Source: Alteromonas marina (GTDB lineage Bacteria > Pseudomonadota > Gammaproteobacteria > Enterobacterales > Alteromonadaceae). Taken from it: DNA of 64,000 bases. The DNA lies in assembly GCF_000808575.1 (NCBI RefSeq), contig NZ_JWLW01000009.1:1-64000 (forward strand). The letters are read 5' to 3'. How positions within the stretch are numbered: the stretch's first letter is position 1; each line of letters opens with the position of its first letter. Below, in pieces: positions 35,968-44,823 of the stretch. The position numbers were made by a program, and so were the translations under genes. A model generated the notes under the pieces. That model worked only from the letters and a program-made list of their open reading frames with translations, was not told the origin of the DNA and did no database searches.

Positions 35968-38900
35968 TTAAGCTAATGTGTGATTTCTATAACGATATCG
36001 TTGAAATGCTGCCACTATTGTCGGGGTAAACACCAAAGATAAAATAACAGAAAAGCCTACGCCACCAGCAAGCACAACAGCCAGCGGCGGCCAAAAGCTC
36101 CCTTCACTGAACAACAGCAGCGGTATTAAGCCACCCACAGTAGTAAAAGTAGTGGATAAAATATGTCGGCTACAGCTCATGGTTTCTTCAACGATGGCTT
36201 TGGTATCGCCTTGCTTAGCTTTGGGGTTAGCGTTAATCGCGGCGATAACGACTATCGAGCCATTTATTGCAACGCCGATAAGCCCTGCACAACCAAGTAA
36301 AGGGTTAAACCCAACTGGCAAACCAGAAATCCACAAGCTAAACATTCCTAGTCCTACAGAGAGAATAGCAACTAGCGCGATTACGCCAGCCATGCGTAGG
36401 CTAGTAAAGGTTAAAATGAGCGTGGTCACCATTAGCACTAATAAGACTGGGGCATACGTCGCAAGTTTACCTAACGCCTGCTGCTGTTCATCTGCATCAC
36501 CGGCCAAGTGGATCCTATAGCCCTCTGGCAATACCAGCCTACTCTCAAGCAAATCTCTTAGCTGATTACTAGCGTCAATTGCCGGTACACCAGGAAGCAA
36601 AAAGGCTTGGATGCGATTAAGTCGTTCTCCGTCTACACGGGTAATGCTGCTGGTTGCAGGCTGTAGTGTTAAATTACTCACTGCGGCCAAAGGAGACCAA
36701 GAAATAGCATTATCGCCGGTTACAGGGATAGGCATAGCATCCACACCCGTTACATTTTGCCTATATGCCTCATCAAGTCGCACTCTAACGGGAATTTCCT
36801 CTGTACTTTCAAGCACTGAACCGCCAGTAATCCCCGAGAAGTTAATTTGCATCTGATTGGCAAGCTCAGAAAGGGTTAAGCCGAGGTGAGACAAGTTATC
36901 GCTGTCTGCATTTATTTTAAGCTCAGGTTCACCCATTGAAATACTGGTGATCGACTGAGATATGCCGTCAACTTGTGACATCAGCATACGCACCTTATCA
37001 CCTAGGTCGTTCAGTATATTAAGATCGGGGCCGAAGATTTCAACTTCAACCGGCGCGGCAATGGGGGGCCCCTGTCCAAAGGCTCGTACTACAATTTGTA
37101 CTTCAGGGTACTCACTATCAAGGGAATGCTGAAGATTACCTACTAGCGCTACGGCGTCTTCTACCGTGTGTGTCGATACAACAGCATTTGCAAAGTACGG
37201 CATATTGTCACGGGTCATCATTTGATTGTAATAAACTGACGGTGCTGATCCGCCCACCAACCAACTGACTTGCTTCACCCCTCGCTCGTCACGAATAGCG
37301 GTATCAACCTTTTTAACATATTGAGTCGTGTTATCGATGCTGCTTCCCTCTTTCGTCCACAGGTAGACTTCAAACTGATCCCTATCTGCACTTGGGAAAA
37401 ACACGTTAGCGAGTGTTGAAGACAGCACAAAGCCGGACAAGCAAAGTAAGGCTATAACCGGCAGCACTAAAACAGGCTGCTTTATCCAGCGACCTAATTG
37501 TTTCTTGAATGCTAGGCTTAGCTGGGGAGCTTGCAATCCAACTTTCCACCAAGGCTTTGATACGATTTCGGAGGACGAGTCATTGTGGTGCTTTGGTAAA
37601 AATCGAGCGGCTAACGCAGCGATTATCGTCAATGAAATAAACAGCGAACCAATAAGCGCCATAACCACACTAATCGCAATAGGCCCTACGAAATCCCCTA
37701 TATTCCCATCAAGCAGAAAAATAGGCATAAAGCCAAGAATGGTAGTGAGTGTTGACGCCAATAACGGCGCAAATAGGTGAGATACACTTTTAGCCATTGC
37801 TCCCACCCGAGTTAAGTTGGGATCTTGTAGATTAATGCGTATTTCATCGGTGATCACAATGGCGTTATCAATAAGCAAGCCGATAGCGATAATCATCCCA
37901 AAAATTGACATTTGATGTATCTGCTCGTCATAAAAGCTTAACGAAAACAGGGCAAAGGCCGCACACAATGGCAGTGCTAACCCCACAATCCACGCCGCTC
38001 GAAATCCCATAAACAATAGAATGACCATCATGACAACAGCACACCCCATAAGCAGGTTCATCGACAAGTCAGCCAAGCGGTTTGCCGTATATTCGTTTTG
38101 CTCAAATGCCACAGTAGCGGTCAAGGTGCCGCTAAAATCTTTATTAAATTGCTCAACAACCGCTAACGCATTTTTAGTCCACACATCAGAACGTAGCGAA
38201 GGCTGCATACGGGCTGCTACGAAAATTGACTCTTCACCGTTTAAAAAGGCTACCTCGCCTCTCGGTGTGGTGTAACTGCGCTCTACCGACGCCACATCTT
38301 CTACCCTCAAGTAGCGGCCCTGCGCGTTCATCAAAGGAATTGACGCTATCATATTGACGCCATTTAACCCTTCTCCCACTGTGAAGCGCACGTTGCTCTG
38401 CTCGGTGTTCAGCATGCCAGCGGGCAACTTGGGATCGGCTCGGCTAATTGTGTTGCTTACCTGCTGCAGTGTAAGCCCTGTGGCGGCAAGCTTAATAGGG
38501 TCTATACTGACACTGATTTCTTCCTGCGGTGCGCCGTATACACGCACGAGTTCAGTTCCATTAACGTTGCGAAGGCGGTCTGTCAGTTCTTGGGCCAATC
38601 GAGCAGTGAGTGTAATAGGGGTATTTTCAAAATGGTCGGCACGTACAGAAAGCAATAAGGTGAAGGCAGTTGCCCCCCGTTTTTCGTCAAATATTGGGGC
38701 CATTGCGCCTTGTGGAAAAGACTCAGCGGCTGCACCTATTGCATCGCGAATTTCACTGAATAGCTGCTCGTTGCTTTTGTTATTAATCCAGTCCTGAGTC
38801 TCAATTAAGATAATAGAAATACCTGCACGAGACGTGGATTTTACTTCCTTGATCTCAAATATTTCTCTTAACCTGTCTTCCAACACATCGCTGACTAAGG

Positions 38901-39114
38901 CTTCAACCCGCTCGGCTGATGCTCCTGGGTATTGAGTGATGATCAACGCATTTCTTGTATCTATTCGAGGGTCTTCGATACGTGGCAAAGAGCCCAATGC
39001 TGATAAGCCTGCGGTGATTAAAATCAACAAGCTTAAAATCAGCAAATGGCCACGTCGATAAAACAGCGTGTACCAAGGATAGGGTTTATCGGTGTCGACA
39101 TTGAATGACTTCAT
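35968..39114 (-). CDS. RND efflux transporter permease (HAE1/AcrB-like)
   Basis: The 1048-residue protein has the RND plan: one N-terminal helix, a large periplasmic domain, helices 2-7, a second periplasmic domain and helices 8-12. Family segments include TQYPGASAERVEALVSDVLEDRL and PLLASTLTTILGFMPIFLL. In transmembrane helix 4 the usual DD pair of AcrB is Asp416-Asn417 (GLLIDNAIVITDE), so one acidic proton-relay residue is replaced, as in some other RND subfamilies. The ATG overlaps the stop of the adaptor gene by one base. No outer-membrane factor gene is present, so it presumably uses a TolC elsewhere. Substrates cannot be predicted. Confidence 0.93.
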   Translation of the reverse strand: MKSFNVDTDKPYPWYTLFYRRGHLLILSLLILITAGLSALGSLPRIEDPRIDTRNALIITQYPGASAERVEALVSDVLEDRLREIFEIKEVKSTSRAGISIILIETQDWINNKSNEQLFSEIRDAIGAAAESFPQGAMAPIFDEKRGATAFTLLLSVRADHFENTPITLTARLAQELTDRLRNVNGTELVRVYGAPQEEISVSIDPIKLAATGLTLQQVSNTISRADPKLPAGMLNTEQSNVRFTVGEGLNGVNMIASIPLMNAQGRYLRVEDVASVERSYTTPRGEVAFLNGEESIFVAARMQPSLRSDVWTKNALAVVEQFNKDFSGTLTATVAFEQNEYTANRLADLSMNLLMGCAVVMMVILLFMGFRAAWIVGLALPLCAAFALFSLSFYDEQIHQMSIFGMIIAIGLLIDNAIVITDEIRINLQDPNLTRVGAMAKSVSHLFAPLLASTLTTILGFMPIFLLDGNIGDFVGPIAISVVMALIGSLFISLTIIAALAARFLPKHHNDSSSEIVSKPWWKVGLQAPQLSLAFKKQLGRWIKQPVLVLPVIALLCLSGFVLSSTLANVFFPSADRDQFEVYLWTKEGSSIDNTTQYVKKVDTAIRDERGVKQVSWLVGGSAPSVYYNQMMTRDNMPYFANAVVSTHTVEDAVALVGNLQHSLDSEYPEVQIVVRAFGQGPPIAAPVEVEIFGPDLNILNDLGDKVRMLMSQVDGISQSITSISMGEPELKINADSDNLSHLGLTLSELANQMQINFSGITGGSVLESTEEIPVRVRLDEAYRQNVTGVDAMPIPVTGDNAISWSPLAAVSNLTLQPATSSITRVDGERLNRIQAFLLPGVPAIDASNQLRDLLESRLVLPEGYRIHLAGDADEQQQALGKLATYAPVLLVLMVTTLILTFTSLRMAGVIALVAILSVGLGMFSLWISGLPVGFNPLLGCAGLIGVAINGSIVVIAAINANPKAKQGDTKAIVEETMSCSRHILSTTFTTVGGLIPLLLFSEGSFWPPLAVVLAGGVGFSVILSLVFTPTIVAAFQRYRYRNHTLA

Positions 39115-40253
39115 TAACGCGCCCCAGCTTGCTGTTGACTGGGAATGGCTACCATCTGCCCTGGCGCTAATTTATGCGTCCCTTCATCAACATATATATC
39201 ACCGTCTTCAAGTGCGCCGCGAACAAACGCCTTGTTACCGTCGGTGTATACCACTTCTACCACACGTGCTTGCAAGGTGGCGTTTCCTTCTTTTGGTAAC
39301 ACAAAGACACGCCATAGCCCCCTAAGCCCATTACTTAATGCGTTAACTGGAAGCCATGCGCCAGTTTCAGAATGAGAGCGGAACGCAGACAAAATGGCCA
39401 TATCGCCGGGGCGTACACGTTCATTGCTATTAAGGGTAACAAGGATATCAACGGTTCGAGTTTGCACGTTGCGCGTGGGGAGGCGCTGAGATACCGTCCC
39501 TGCTACATCTAGATCTCCAACGCGTACAAGCACAGGTTCATTTACGTCAAATTGCTCTACAACGTCAGCGGGCACCGCAAAGCGCGCTTGGTAATTTTCA
39601 CTGCTTGTAATACCAAACACAGGACTGCCTGCACTCACCACACTGCCTTCATCGAAAAAGCGGCGATTGACTACACCATCGAACGGTGAAAAAAGTGTGG
39701 TTTTTCTTATCTCCACATTAAGAGATTCGAGGGCGGCTTGCATCTCACTCAATTGGGCTTTCGCAACATTTAAATTCGCTTTTGCTTCATCTAATCGTTG
39801 TGCGGATTCTAGCTTTTTTTCTACCAATGACTTGGTTCTATCGCTGTTTACATTCGCAAGAGCAAGGTCAGCATTTGCGCGTTCAATTGCAGCTTGAAGT
39901 TCTCTTTTTCTCGCAGTAAGACGCGCAATGTCTTGTTGCGCAAGCATATCGCCTTTCTTTACTACATCGCCTTCTTCTACGAGCATGCGGTTAACTTGAC
40001 CTGCGACATCAAAAGACAAAGACGTTGCCTTAGGTGATTCAACTAAACCAAATACGTTAACAGGTGTTTCAAAGCCTGATTGAATTTTTACCTGGCCAGT
40101 GGAAACTGTTGCGGGCAACCTTGCCTCTGGCGCTTGCGTTGCGTTACCCAAACCGGCCGTCATTAAAAGTATCACTAATGCTGCAGTAAAAGCGGCAATC
40201 GAAATTATTAACGTGAATTTACCACTTTTAGTTGGCGTATTTGCAGCAGTCAT
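39114..40253 (-). CDS. RND efflux periplasmic adaptor (membrane fusion protein)
   Basis: The 379-residue adaptor bridges the RND permease to an outer-membrane channel. It has an N-terminal membrane anchor (about 14-36, no lipobox), a biotinyl-lipoyl half (VAGQVNRMLVEEGDVVKKGDMLAQQD), a helical hairpin (about 105-175, Ala/Asn/Lys rich), a second lipoyl half (TLFSPFDGVVNRRFFDEGSVVSAGSPVF) and beta-barrel and membrane-proximal domains. I chose MTAANTPTK at 40253 because AAAGGA lies seven bases upstream of that ATG; six further codons upstream are possible. It is transcribed divergently from the TetR gene and is translationally coupled to the permease. Confidence 0.93.
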   Translation of the reverse strand: MTAANTPTKSGKFTLIISIAAFTAALVILLMTAGLGNATQAPEARLPATVSTGQVKIQSGFETPVNVFGLVESPKATSLSFDVAGQVNRMLVEEGDVVKKGDMLAQQDIARLTARKRELQAAIERANADLALANVNSDRTKSLVEKKLESAQRLDEAKANLNVAKAQLSEMQAALESLNVEIRKTTLFSPFDGVVNRRFFDEGSVVSAGSPVFGITSSENYQARFAVPADVVEQFDVNEPVLVRVGDLDVAGTVSQRLPTRNVQTRTVDILVTLNSNERVRPGDMAILSAFRSHSETGAWLPVNALSNGLRGLWRVFVLPKEGNATLQARVVEVVYTDGNKAFVRGALEDGDIYVDEGTHKLAPGQMVAIPSQQQAGAR

Positions 40254-40316
40254 AACAGTTCCTTTAACCAATTTAGCGAATGCTTTAGGCTATATTTGCA
40301 TACTTATTGTGCTATG

Positions 40317-40334
40317 CTAGTATATAAATACTAG
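40317..40334. promoter_or_regulatory. palindrome 1 in the efflux/TetR intergenic region
   Basis: CTAGTAT-ATAA-ATACTAG has seven-base arms. It overlaps a second palindrome at 40330-40344 and lies between the divergent adaptor and TetR genes. It is a candidate operator or promoter core for this unit. Confidence 0.45.
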
Positions 40335-40344
40335 ACCGTCCAGT
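40330..40344. promoter_or_regulatory. palindrome 2, candidate TetR operator
   Basis: ACTAGACCGTCCAGT is symmetric about the central C (ACT-n-GAC-C-GTC-n-AGT). TAGACC/GGTCTA-like half sites occur in operators of several TetR-family repressors. Located 27 bases before the TetR start codon, it is the most likely autoregulatory site. Confidence 0.55.
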
Positions 40345-40370
40345 TTGATATTTAAATATTCTGCAATAAA

Positions 40371-41036
40371 GTGAGAACATACGTGGCAACCACCAAAAAG
40401 CAAGGCCGTCCTAAAAGTGAAGAAAAATACCACCTTGTACTACATGCCGCGTCTTGCTTGTTTCTGAAAGAAGGCTTTGCGAATACATCAATGGATACGG
40501 TAGCTAAAGCATCGGGCGTGTCTAAACAGACCGTCTACTCTCACTTTGAAAGTAAAGATGCTCTTTTTAAAGCGGCTATTTCATCAAAGTGCAGGTCATA
40601 TCAACTCGACACTCAACAACTCATAGACGCCACCTCTGGCTCACTTTCTCTGTTTGAATGCTTACAAAAAGTGGGTTGTCAGTTTGTGCGTTTACTACAA
40701 GACCCTGAAGCCATCGCCATATTCCGCGTGATTATAGCCGAAGCAGTAAACAGCCCTCACGTAGCTACGCTTTTTTATCAAGCAGGCCCTGAAGCATCGC
40801 TCGCTACACTGAGTTCAGTCATTGAGAAATTTGGACAAGGCAGCTTGAATGCTAAGGTTGCACAGCAACTTGCTGTGGACTTTTGCGCACTACTGAAGGG
40901 TGAATATCACACCATGATGCTTTGCGGCATACAGTCTCCACTGAAAGACGAAGAGATCACAGCACACGTAAATAGCGCAGCTGAAAAGATTCTCTTACTT
41001 TTCACTCACTACACACAGCAAAACGCCAAATGCTGA
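40371..41036 (+). CDS. TetR-family transcriptional regulator
   Basis: The 221-residue regulator has an N-terminal helix-turn-helix (about 27-58, NTSMDTVAKASGVSKQTVYSHFESKDALF) and a C-terminal ligand-binding domain. RGRP-like residues (KKQGRPKSEEKYHL) open the domain, as in AcrR-type repressors. It is divergent from the RND operon by 117 bases and probably represses it. The start is a GTG at 40371; a second GTG at 40383 (giving VATTKKQGRP) is equally possible. It shares no terminator with pyrB, which lies 140 bases downstream. Confidence 0.92.
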   Translation: MRTYVATTKKQGRPKSEEKYHLVLHAASCLFLKEGFANTSMDTVAKASGVSKQTVYSHFESKDALFKAAISSKCRSYQLDTQQLIDATSGSLSLFECLQKVGCQFVRLLQDPEAIAIFRVIIAEAVNSPHVATLFYQAGPEASLATLSSVIEKFGQGSLNAKVAQQLAVDFCALLKGEYHTMMLCGIQSPLKDEEITAHVNSAAEKILLLFTHYTQQNAKC

Positions 41037-41176
41037 TGCTTTTAAAAAAAGCATTAATCTAGCTTTTACCGTTGGCCAAACTTAACGAAACGTGAGACAA
41101 GATTAACCTTGCCCTAATGACTTAATACCAGCGGTATTATAAACTAGCGCCGTTTTCGTTGATGATTGAGAAGCGC

Positions 41177-42190
41177 ATGTCTGACTTTACCGGTAACCAC
41201 ATTCTTTCGGTTAATCAATTCGATCGCGAGGCCATTGAGAAAGTGTTCTCAGTTGCCAATTCCATGCAACCCTATGCCAAACGACAAAAGCGCACAACCG
41301 TGCTAGATGGCGCCATTCTCGGCAACCTTTTCTTTGAGCCAAGTACCCGTACGCGAGTTAGCTTTGGTACCGCATTCAACCTTTTAGGTGGCGAAGTAAG
41401 AGAAACCACCGGCATGTCGAGCTCTGCGCTTGCTAAGGGTGAGTCATTGTACGACACAGCCCGTGTGCTGAGCGGCTATTCTGACATAATTGCAATGCGA
41501 CACCCTGCAGCGGGTTCAGTGGCAGAATTTGCCGAAGGTAGTCGTGTACCTGTTATCAACGGTGGTGATGGTGCAAATGAACACCCTACCCAGGCGCTGT
41601 TGGACTTGTTCACGATTAAACGTGAACTGGAATACAATGGCCACGGCATTGACGGCTTGCACATCGCCATGATTGGTGATTTGCGCTACGGCCGAACCGT
41701 ACACTCTTTATCTCGCTTGTTATGTTTGTTTAAAAACATTCGCTTTACGCTCATTTCGCCAAAAGAGCTGGCCATGCCTCAGCCTATCATAGACGCCATC
41801 GAAAATGCGGGGCACCAGCTTACGATTACCGATACCCTTGAAGGGAATATGGATGCGGACATATGCTACCAAACACGCATTCAGGAAGAGCGCTTTCCTT
41901 CTCAGGAAGAAGCTAACAAATACCGAGGTAAGTTCCGCCTTAATCAGTCGATTTACACGAAACACTTTCAGTCGAAGACCGTTATCATGCATCCACTTCC
42001 GCGAGATTCACGTATGGAAGCCAACGAATTAGATAACGATCTAAACCTCAATCCAAACCTCGCCATTTTTAGACAAACCGACAACGGTGTGCTTGTCAGA
42101 ATGGCTTTGTTTGCGCTTACTCTGGGTGTGGAAAACCTTCTCACTAAGTACGAGCGTGACGTGGTTTGGTACAGCAATAAGAGTAAGTAA
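41177..42190 (+). CDS. pyrB: aspartate carbamoyltransferase catalytic subunit
   Basis: PyrB joins carbamoyl phosphate and aspartate in the first committed step of pyrimidine synthesis. The 337 residues contain the carbamoyl-phosphate loop [40 protein letters not shown], the catalytic HP motifs ([19 protein letters not shown]) and HPLPRDSRM near the end. I chose ATG 41177 (MSDFTGNH) with GAGAAG upstream; an in-frame TTG at 41159 and an ATG at 41162 lack a ribosome site. No pyrI regulatory gene follows; hemL starts four bases later. It is somewhat longer than E. coli PyrB (311). Confidence 0.95.
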   Translation: MSDFTGNHILSVNQFDREAIEKVFSVANSMQPYAKRQKRTTVLDGAILGNLFFEPSTRTRVSFGTAFNLLGGEVRETTGMSSSALAKGESLYDTARVLSGYSDIIAMRHPAAGSVAEFAEGSRVPVINGGDGANEHPTQALLDLFTIKRELEYNGHGIDGLHIAMIGDLRYGRTVHSLSRLLCLFKNIRFTLISPKELAMPQPIIDAIENAGHQLTITDTLEGNMDADICYQTRIQEERFPSQEEANKYRGKFRLNQSIYTKHFQSKTVIMHPLPRDSRMEANELDNDLNLNPNLAIFRQTDNGVLVRMALFALTLGVENLLTKYERDVVWYSNKSK

Positions 42191-42194
42191 TTAC

Positions 42195-43475
42195 ATGCAA
42201 AAATCTGAAGCCCTATTTACCCGCGCCCAAAAAACCATTCCTGGTGGCGTAAATTCACCCGTTCGCGCTTTTAAAGCAGTAGGCGGTACACCTCGCTTCA
42301 TCACGAAAGCTGATGGCGCTTACATGTGGGATGCGGATGGCAAACAATATATTGACTATATTCAGTCTTGGGGCCCTATGGTTCTTGGTCACAATAACGC
42401 TCAAATTCGCGAAGCGGTAATTGAAGCGTCGTATAACGGCCTATCTTTCGGTGCACCTACCGAAGCTGAAGTGCTCATGGCCGAACTTGTCAGTGAATTA
42501 GTTCCTTCAATGGAAATGGTGCGCATGGTGAACTCGGGCACAGAAGCCACCATGTCAGCCATCCGTCTTGCTCGCGGCTACACCAGCAGAAACAAAATTG
42601 TTAAGTTTGAAGGCTGCTATCATGGGCATGCGGACTCACTTCTAGTGAAAGCAGGCTCTGGCGCACTAACCCTTGGTGTGCCAAGTTCACCAGGTGTTCC
42701 AGCAAATGTTGCTGAGCATACGCTTACCGTTGAATACAACAATCTAGATAGCGTTCGAGAAATCTTTGAAGCTCACGGCGATGATATCGCCTGCATTATC
42801 GTTGAACCTGTCGCAGGTAACATGAACTGTATCCCTCCTGTGGAAGGCTTCCTTGAAGGACTTCGCGCTATTTGTGACCAATATGGCAGCATATTGATTT
42901 TTGATGAAGTAATGACAGGCTTCCGCGTATCTCGCGGCGGGGCGCAAGAGCGTTACAACATCAAACCAGACCTGACTTGCTTGGGTAAAGTCATTGGCGG
43001 CGGCATGCCAGTGGGCTGTTTTGGTGGCCGTCGTGACATTATTACTCATATCGCGCCAACTGGACCTATCTACCAAGCAGGTACGCTTTCAGGTAACCCG
43101 GTTGCCATGGCCGCAGGTCTTGCTGCATTAACCCAAATTAAACAGCCTGGCCTTTACGACTCTATCTTTGAGAATACACAAAAGCTCGTTGATGGGTTCC
43201 AAGCGCTGGCTGACAAACACAATATTAGCCTAACTACTAATATTGCCGGCAGTATGTTTGGGATATTCTTTACGGACGTAGAGAAGGTCACTAACTATAA
43301 GCAGGCGATTAACTGTAATACCGAGCAGTTTAATAAGTTTTATCACGGTATGTTAGAACAAGGTGTTTACTTAGCCCCAGCGTCTTACGAAGCTGGCTTT
43401 GTCTCAAAAGCACACGATGCTGAAGTCATTGAAAAAACTTTGGCTGCGGCAGATAAAGTGTTCTCAACCTTATAA
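42195..43475 (+). CDS. hemL: glutamate-1-semialdehyde 2,1-aminomutase
   Basis: HemL converts glutamate-1-semialdehyde to 5-aminolevulinate, the haem and tetrapyrrole precursor. The 426-residue PLP enzyme starts [26 protein letters not shown]. It shows [46 protein letters not shown] and the Schiff-base Lys265 in [17 protein letters not shown]. The ATG at 42195 matches the family; the extra upstream reading runs through pyrB in another frame. It follows pyrB by four bases, which suggests one transcript, though the pairing has no pathway logic. A large imperfect hairpin lies 30 bases after its stop. Confidence 0.97.
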   Translation: MQKSEALFTRAQKTIPGGVNSPVRAFKAVGGTPRFITKADGAYMWDADGKQYIDYIQSWGPMVLGHNNAQIREAVIEASYNGLSFGAPTEAEVLMAELVSELVPSMEMVRMVNSGTEATMSAIRLARGYTSRNKIVKFEGCYHGHADSLLVKAGSGALTLGVPSSPGVPANVAEHTLTVEYNNLDSVREIFEAHGDDIACIIVEPVAGNMNCIPPVEGFLEGLRAICDQYGSILIFDEVMTGFRVSRGGAQERYNIKPDLTCLGKVIGGGMPVGCFGGRRDIITHIAPTGPIYQAGTLSGNPVAMAAGLAALTQIKQPGLYDSIFENTQKLVDGFQALADKHNISLTTNIAGSMFGIFFTDVEKVTNYKQAINCNTEQFNKFYHGMLEQGVYLAPASYEAGFVSKAHDAEVIEKTLAAADKVFSTL

Positions 43476-43504
43476 ACTATCAGCCCCCTTATCGTTAATT
43501 AAAG

Positions 43505-43557
43505 TTCGGCGCTAACACTTTTGCAAATGTAATCAAAAGTAATGTGTTAACGCCGAA
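43505..43557. other. long imperfect hairpin between hemL and the cyclase gene
   Basis: The arms TTCGGCG-C-TAACAC (43505-43518) and GTGTTA-A-CGCCGAA (43543-43557) pair over 13 of 14 positions, with an inner TTTTG/CAAAA helix. It lies 30 bases after hemL and about 80 bases before the cyclase start. No long T-run follows on the plus strand, so it may be a weak terminator, a processing site or a leader element. Confidence 0.55.
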
Positions 43558-43639
43558 TTCTCCTTTATACTTTCTTAGCAGCATAATTTTTGCCCCTTTT
43601 TGCTGTTTTTCTGTAGGAAATTGAAAGGTTTGATTAACA

Positions 43640-44716
43640 ATGGATTGGCAAACAAGTGCGTTAAGCGCTCTTATTGTGTATAGCGCTGTTATAAGCATTC
43701 TTTACATCAGGCGCAGCAGACGCTTCAAATATCGACTAAGAAAAGCCCTTTCACGCAACACCAGTAAGTATGAAGCCACGCTTCAGGCCGCTGACGAAGC
43801 TCGATTTCAGGCTGCCGCCGACGAAGCCATGAAGCTCACTCAAACTTTTCAAAAGTTTGTACCCCGCCAATTCGTTGAGCACATGGCTACGACTGATGTG
43901 GATTCATTGGAGCTTGGCTACGCAGCTGAAAACGATGTCGCCATCATGTTTTGTGATATTCGTGGCTTTGCTGGTTTCTCTGAAAGTATTACCCCGCAAG
44001 AACTGATGAATTTTCTGAATTCATATTTCACGCGAATGAATGACCCTATCCACCAAAACCGAGGCTTTATTGATAAGTTTATGGGCGACGGCATAATGGC
44101 CTTGTTCGACCACCAGGGCGGAACCCCTAAGCAGAAAGCATTGGATGCGGTTCAAGCGGCATTAGATTTACGCAAGGCGTTAACCATCTATAACGGGCAC
44201 AGAAAAAATTGTGACTATGAACCTATCAATATGGGTATAGGTATTCACTTCGGCCAAGTCATTATGGGAACCGTAGGTTCAGAAGATAGGATGGATACCA
44301 CGGTGATAGGTGATAGTGTCAATATCGCATCTCGGTTAGAAGCGCTTACCCCTAAGTATCAGGCCGATATAATCGTAAGCGCTCAAGTACTTCAAATAAT
44401 AGGGCCTGGCTTTCCGATCAAAACCCGACTACTTGACTGGGTGAGGGTAAAAGGGCGAAAAGCGCCTATTGAGATTTATGAAATTCTTAGCCATCTTCCA
44501 GAGCAGGAGCAAGATAAAAAACTTGCCGTGCAAACGAAGATTGCAGCGGGCCTGGCGTGTAGAATTAACCAGCAGTGGGAAGAGTCTATCGCGTACTTTG
44601 AAACAGCGCTAGCGATTAGCCCTAATGACTCTCTTGTACACCACCATATTGATGTGTGCCGAATTTATAGAAATTTAGACCTTGCGCCTGATTGGGACGG
44701 CGCTCTGGTTCTTTAA
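43640..44716 (+). CDS. class III adenylate cyclase with TPR-like tail
   Basis: The 358-residue protein has one N-terminal transmembrane helix (about 8-24) and a coiled-coil linker. A class III cyclase domain (about 95-290) follows, and a short helical C-terminus resembling one TPR pair (AAGLACRINQQWEESIAYFETALAISPND). The metal-binding aspartates are Asp106 (FCDIRGF) and Asp150 (FMGDGIM). The purine-specifying Lys146 and Thr220-Thr221 (MDTTVIGDSVNIASRLE) favour ATP, so cAMP is the predicted product. Transition-state residues Asn228 and Arg232 are present. It stands alone after hemL. The signal and the downstream cAMP receptor are not shown by the sequence. Confidence 0.92.
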   Translation: MDWQTSALSALIVYSAVISILYIRRSRRFKYRLRKALSRNTSKYEATLQAADEARFQAAADEAMKLTQTFQKFVPRQFVEHMATTDVDSLELGYAAENDVAIMFCDIRGFAGFSESITPQELMNFLNSYFTRMNDPIHQNRGFIDKFMGDGIMALFDHQGGTPKQKALDAVQAALDLRKALTIYNGHRKNCDYEPINMGIGIHFGQVIMGTVGSEDRMDTTVIGDSVNIASRLEALTPKYQADIIVSAQVLQIIGPGFPIKTRLLDWVRVKGRKAPIEIYEILSHLPEQEQDKKLAVQTKIAAGLACRINQQWEESIAYFETALAISPNDSLVHHHIDVCRIYRNLDLAPDWDGALVL

Positions 44717-44795
44717 CGTTTATCAAACTGACTTTTTTCGTCGGTCGACTGGGTGTTGAAGCATTTTCTTCTTCCGATGAAGATCTGTTCTTATA

Positions 44796-44823
44796 CAAAG
44801 CTCTTAGTTTTCTGAGAGCTTTG
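44796..44823. other. hairpin spanning the end of the DyP gene
   Basis: The arms CAAAGCTCT (44796-44804) and AGAGCTTTG (44815-44823) form nine base pairs between the convergent cyclase and DyP genes and include the DyP stop codon. The flanks have no T-run. It may act as a weak bidirectional terminator. Confidence 0.45.

Noticed and set aside
38354..38797. 147-codon plus-strand frame inside the RND permease gene
   Set aside because: Antisense shadow of a clearly conserved protein, low-complexity Ser/Val/Ala composition.
41037..41058. A/T-rich hairpin after the TetR gene as a terminator
   Set aside because: ATGCTTT/AAAGCAT pairing is short and A/T only, with no following T-run, so a terminator call is not supported.
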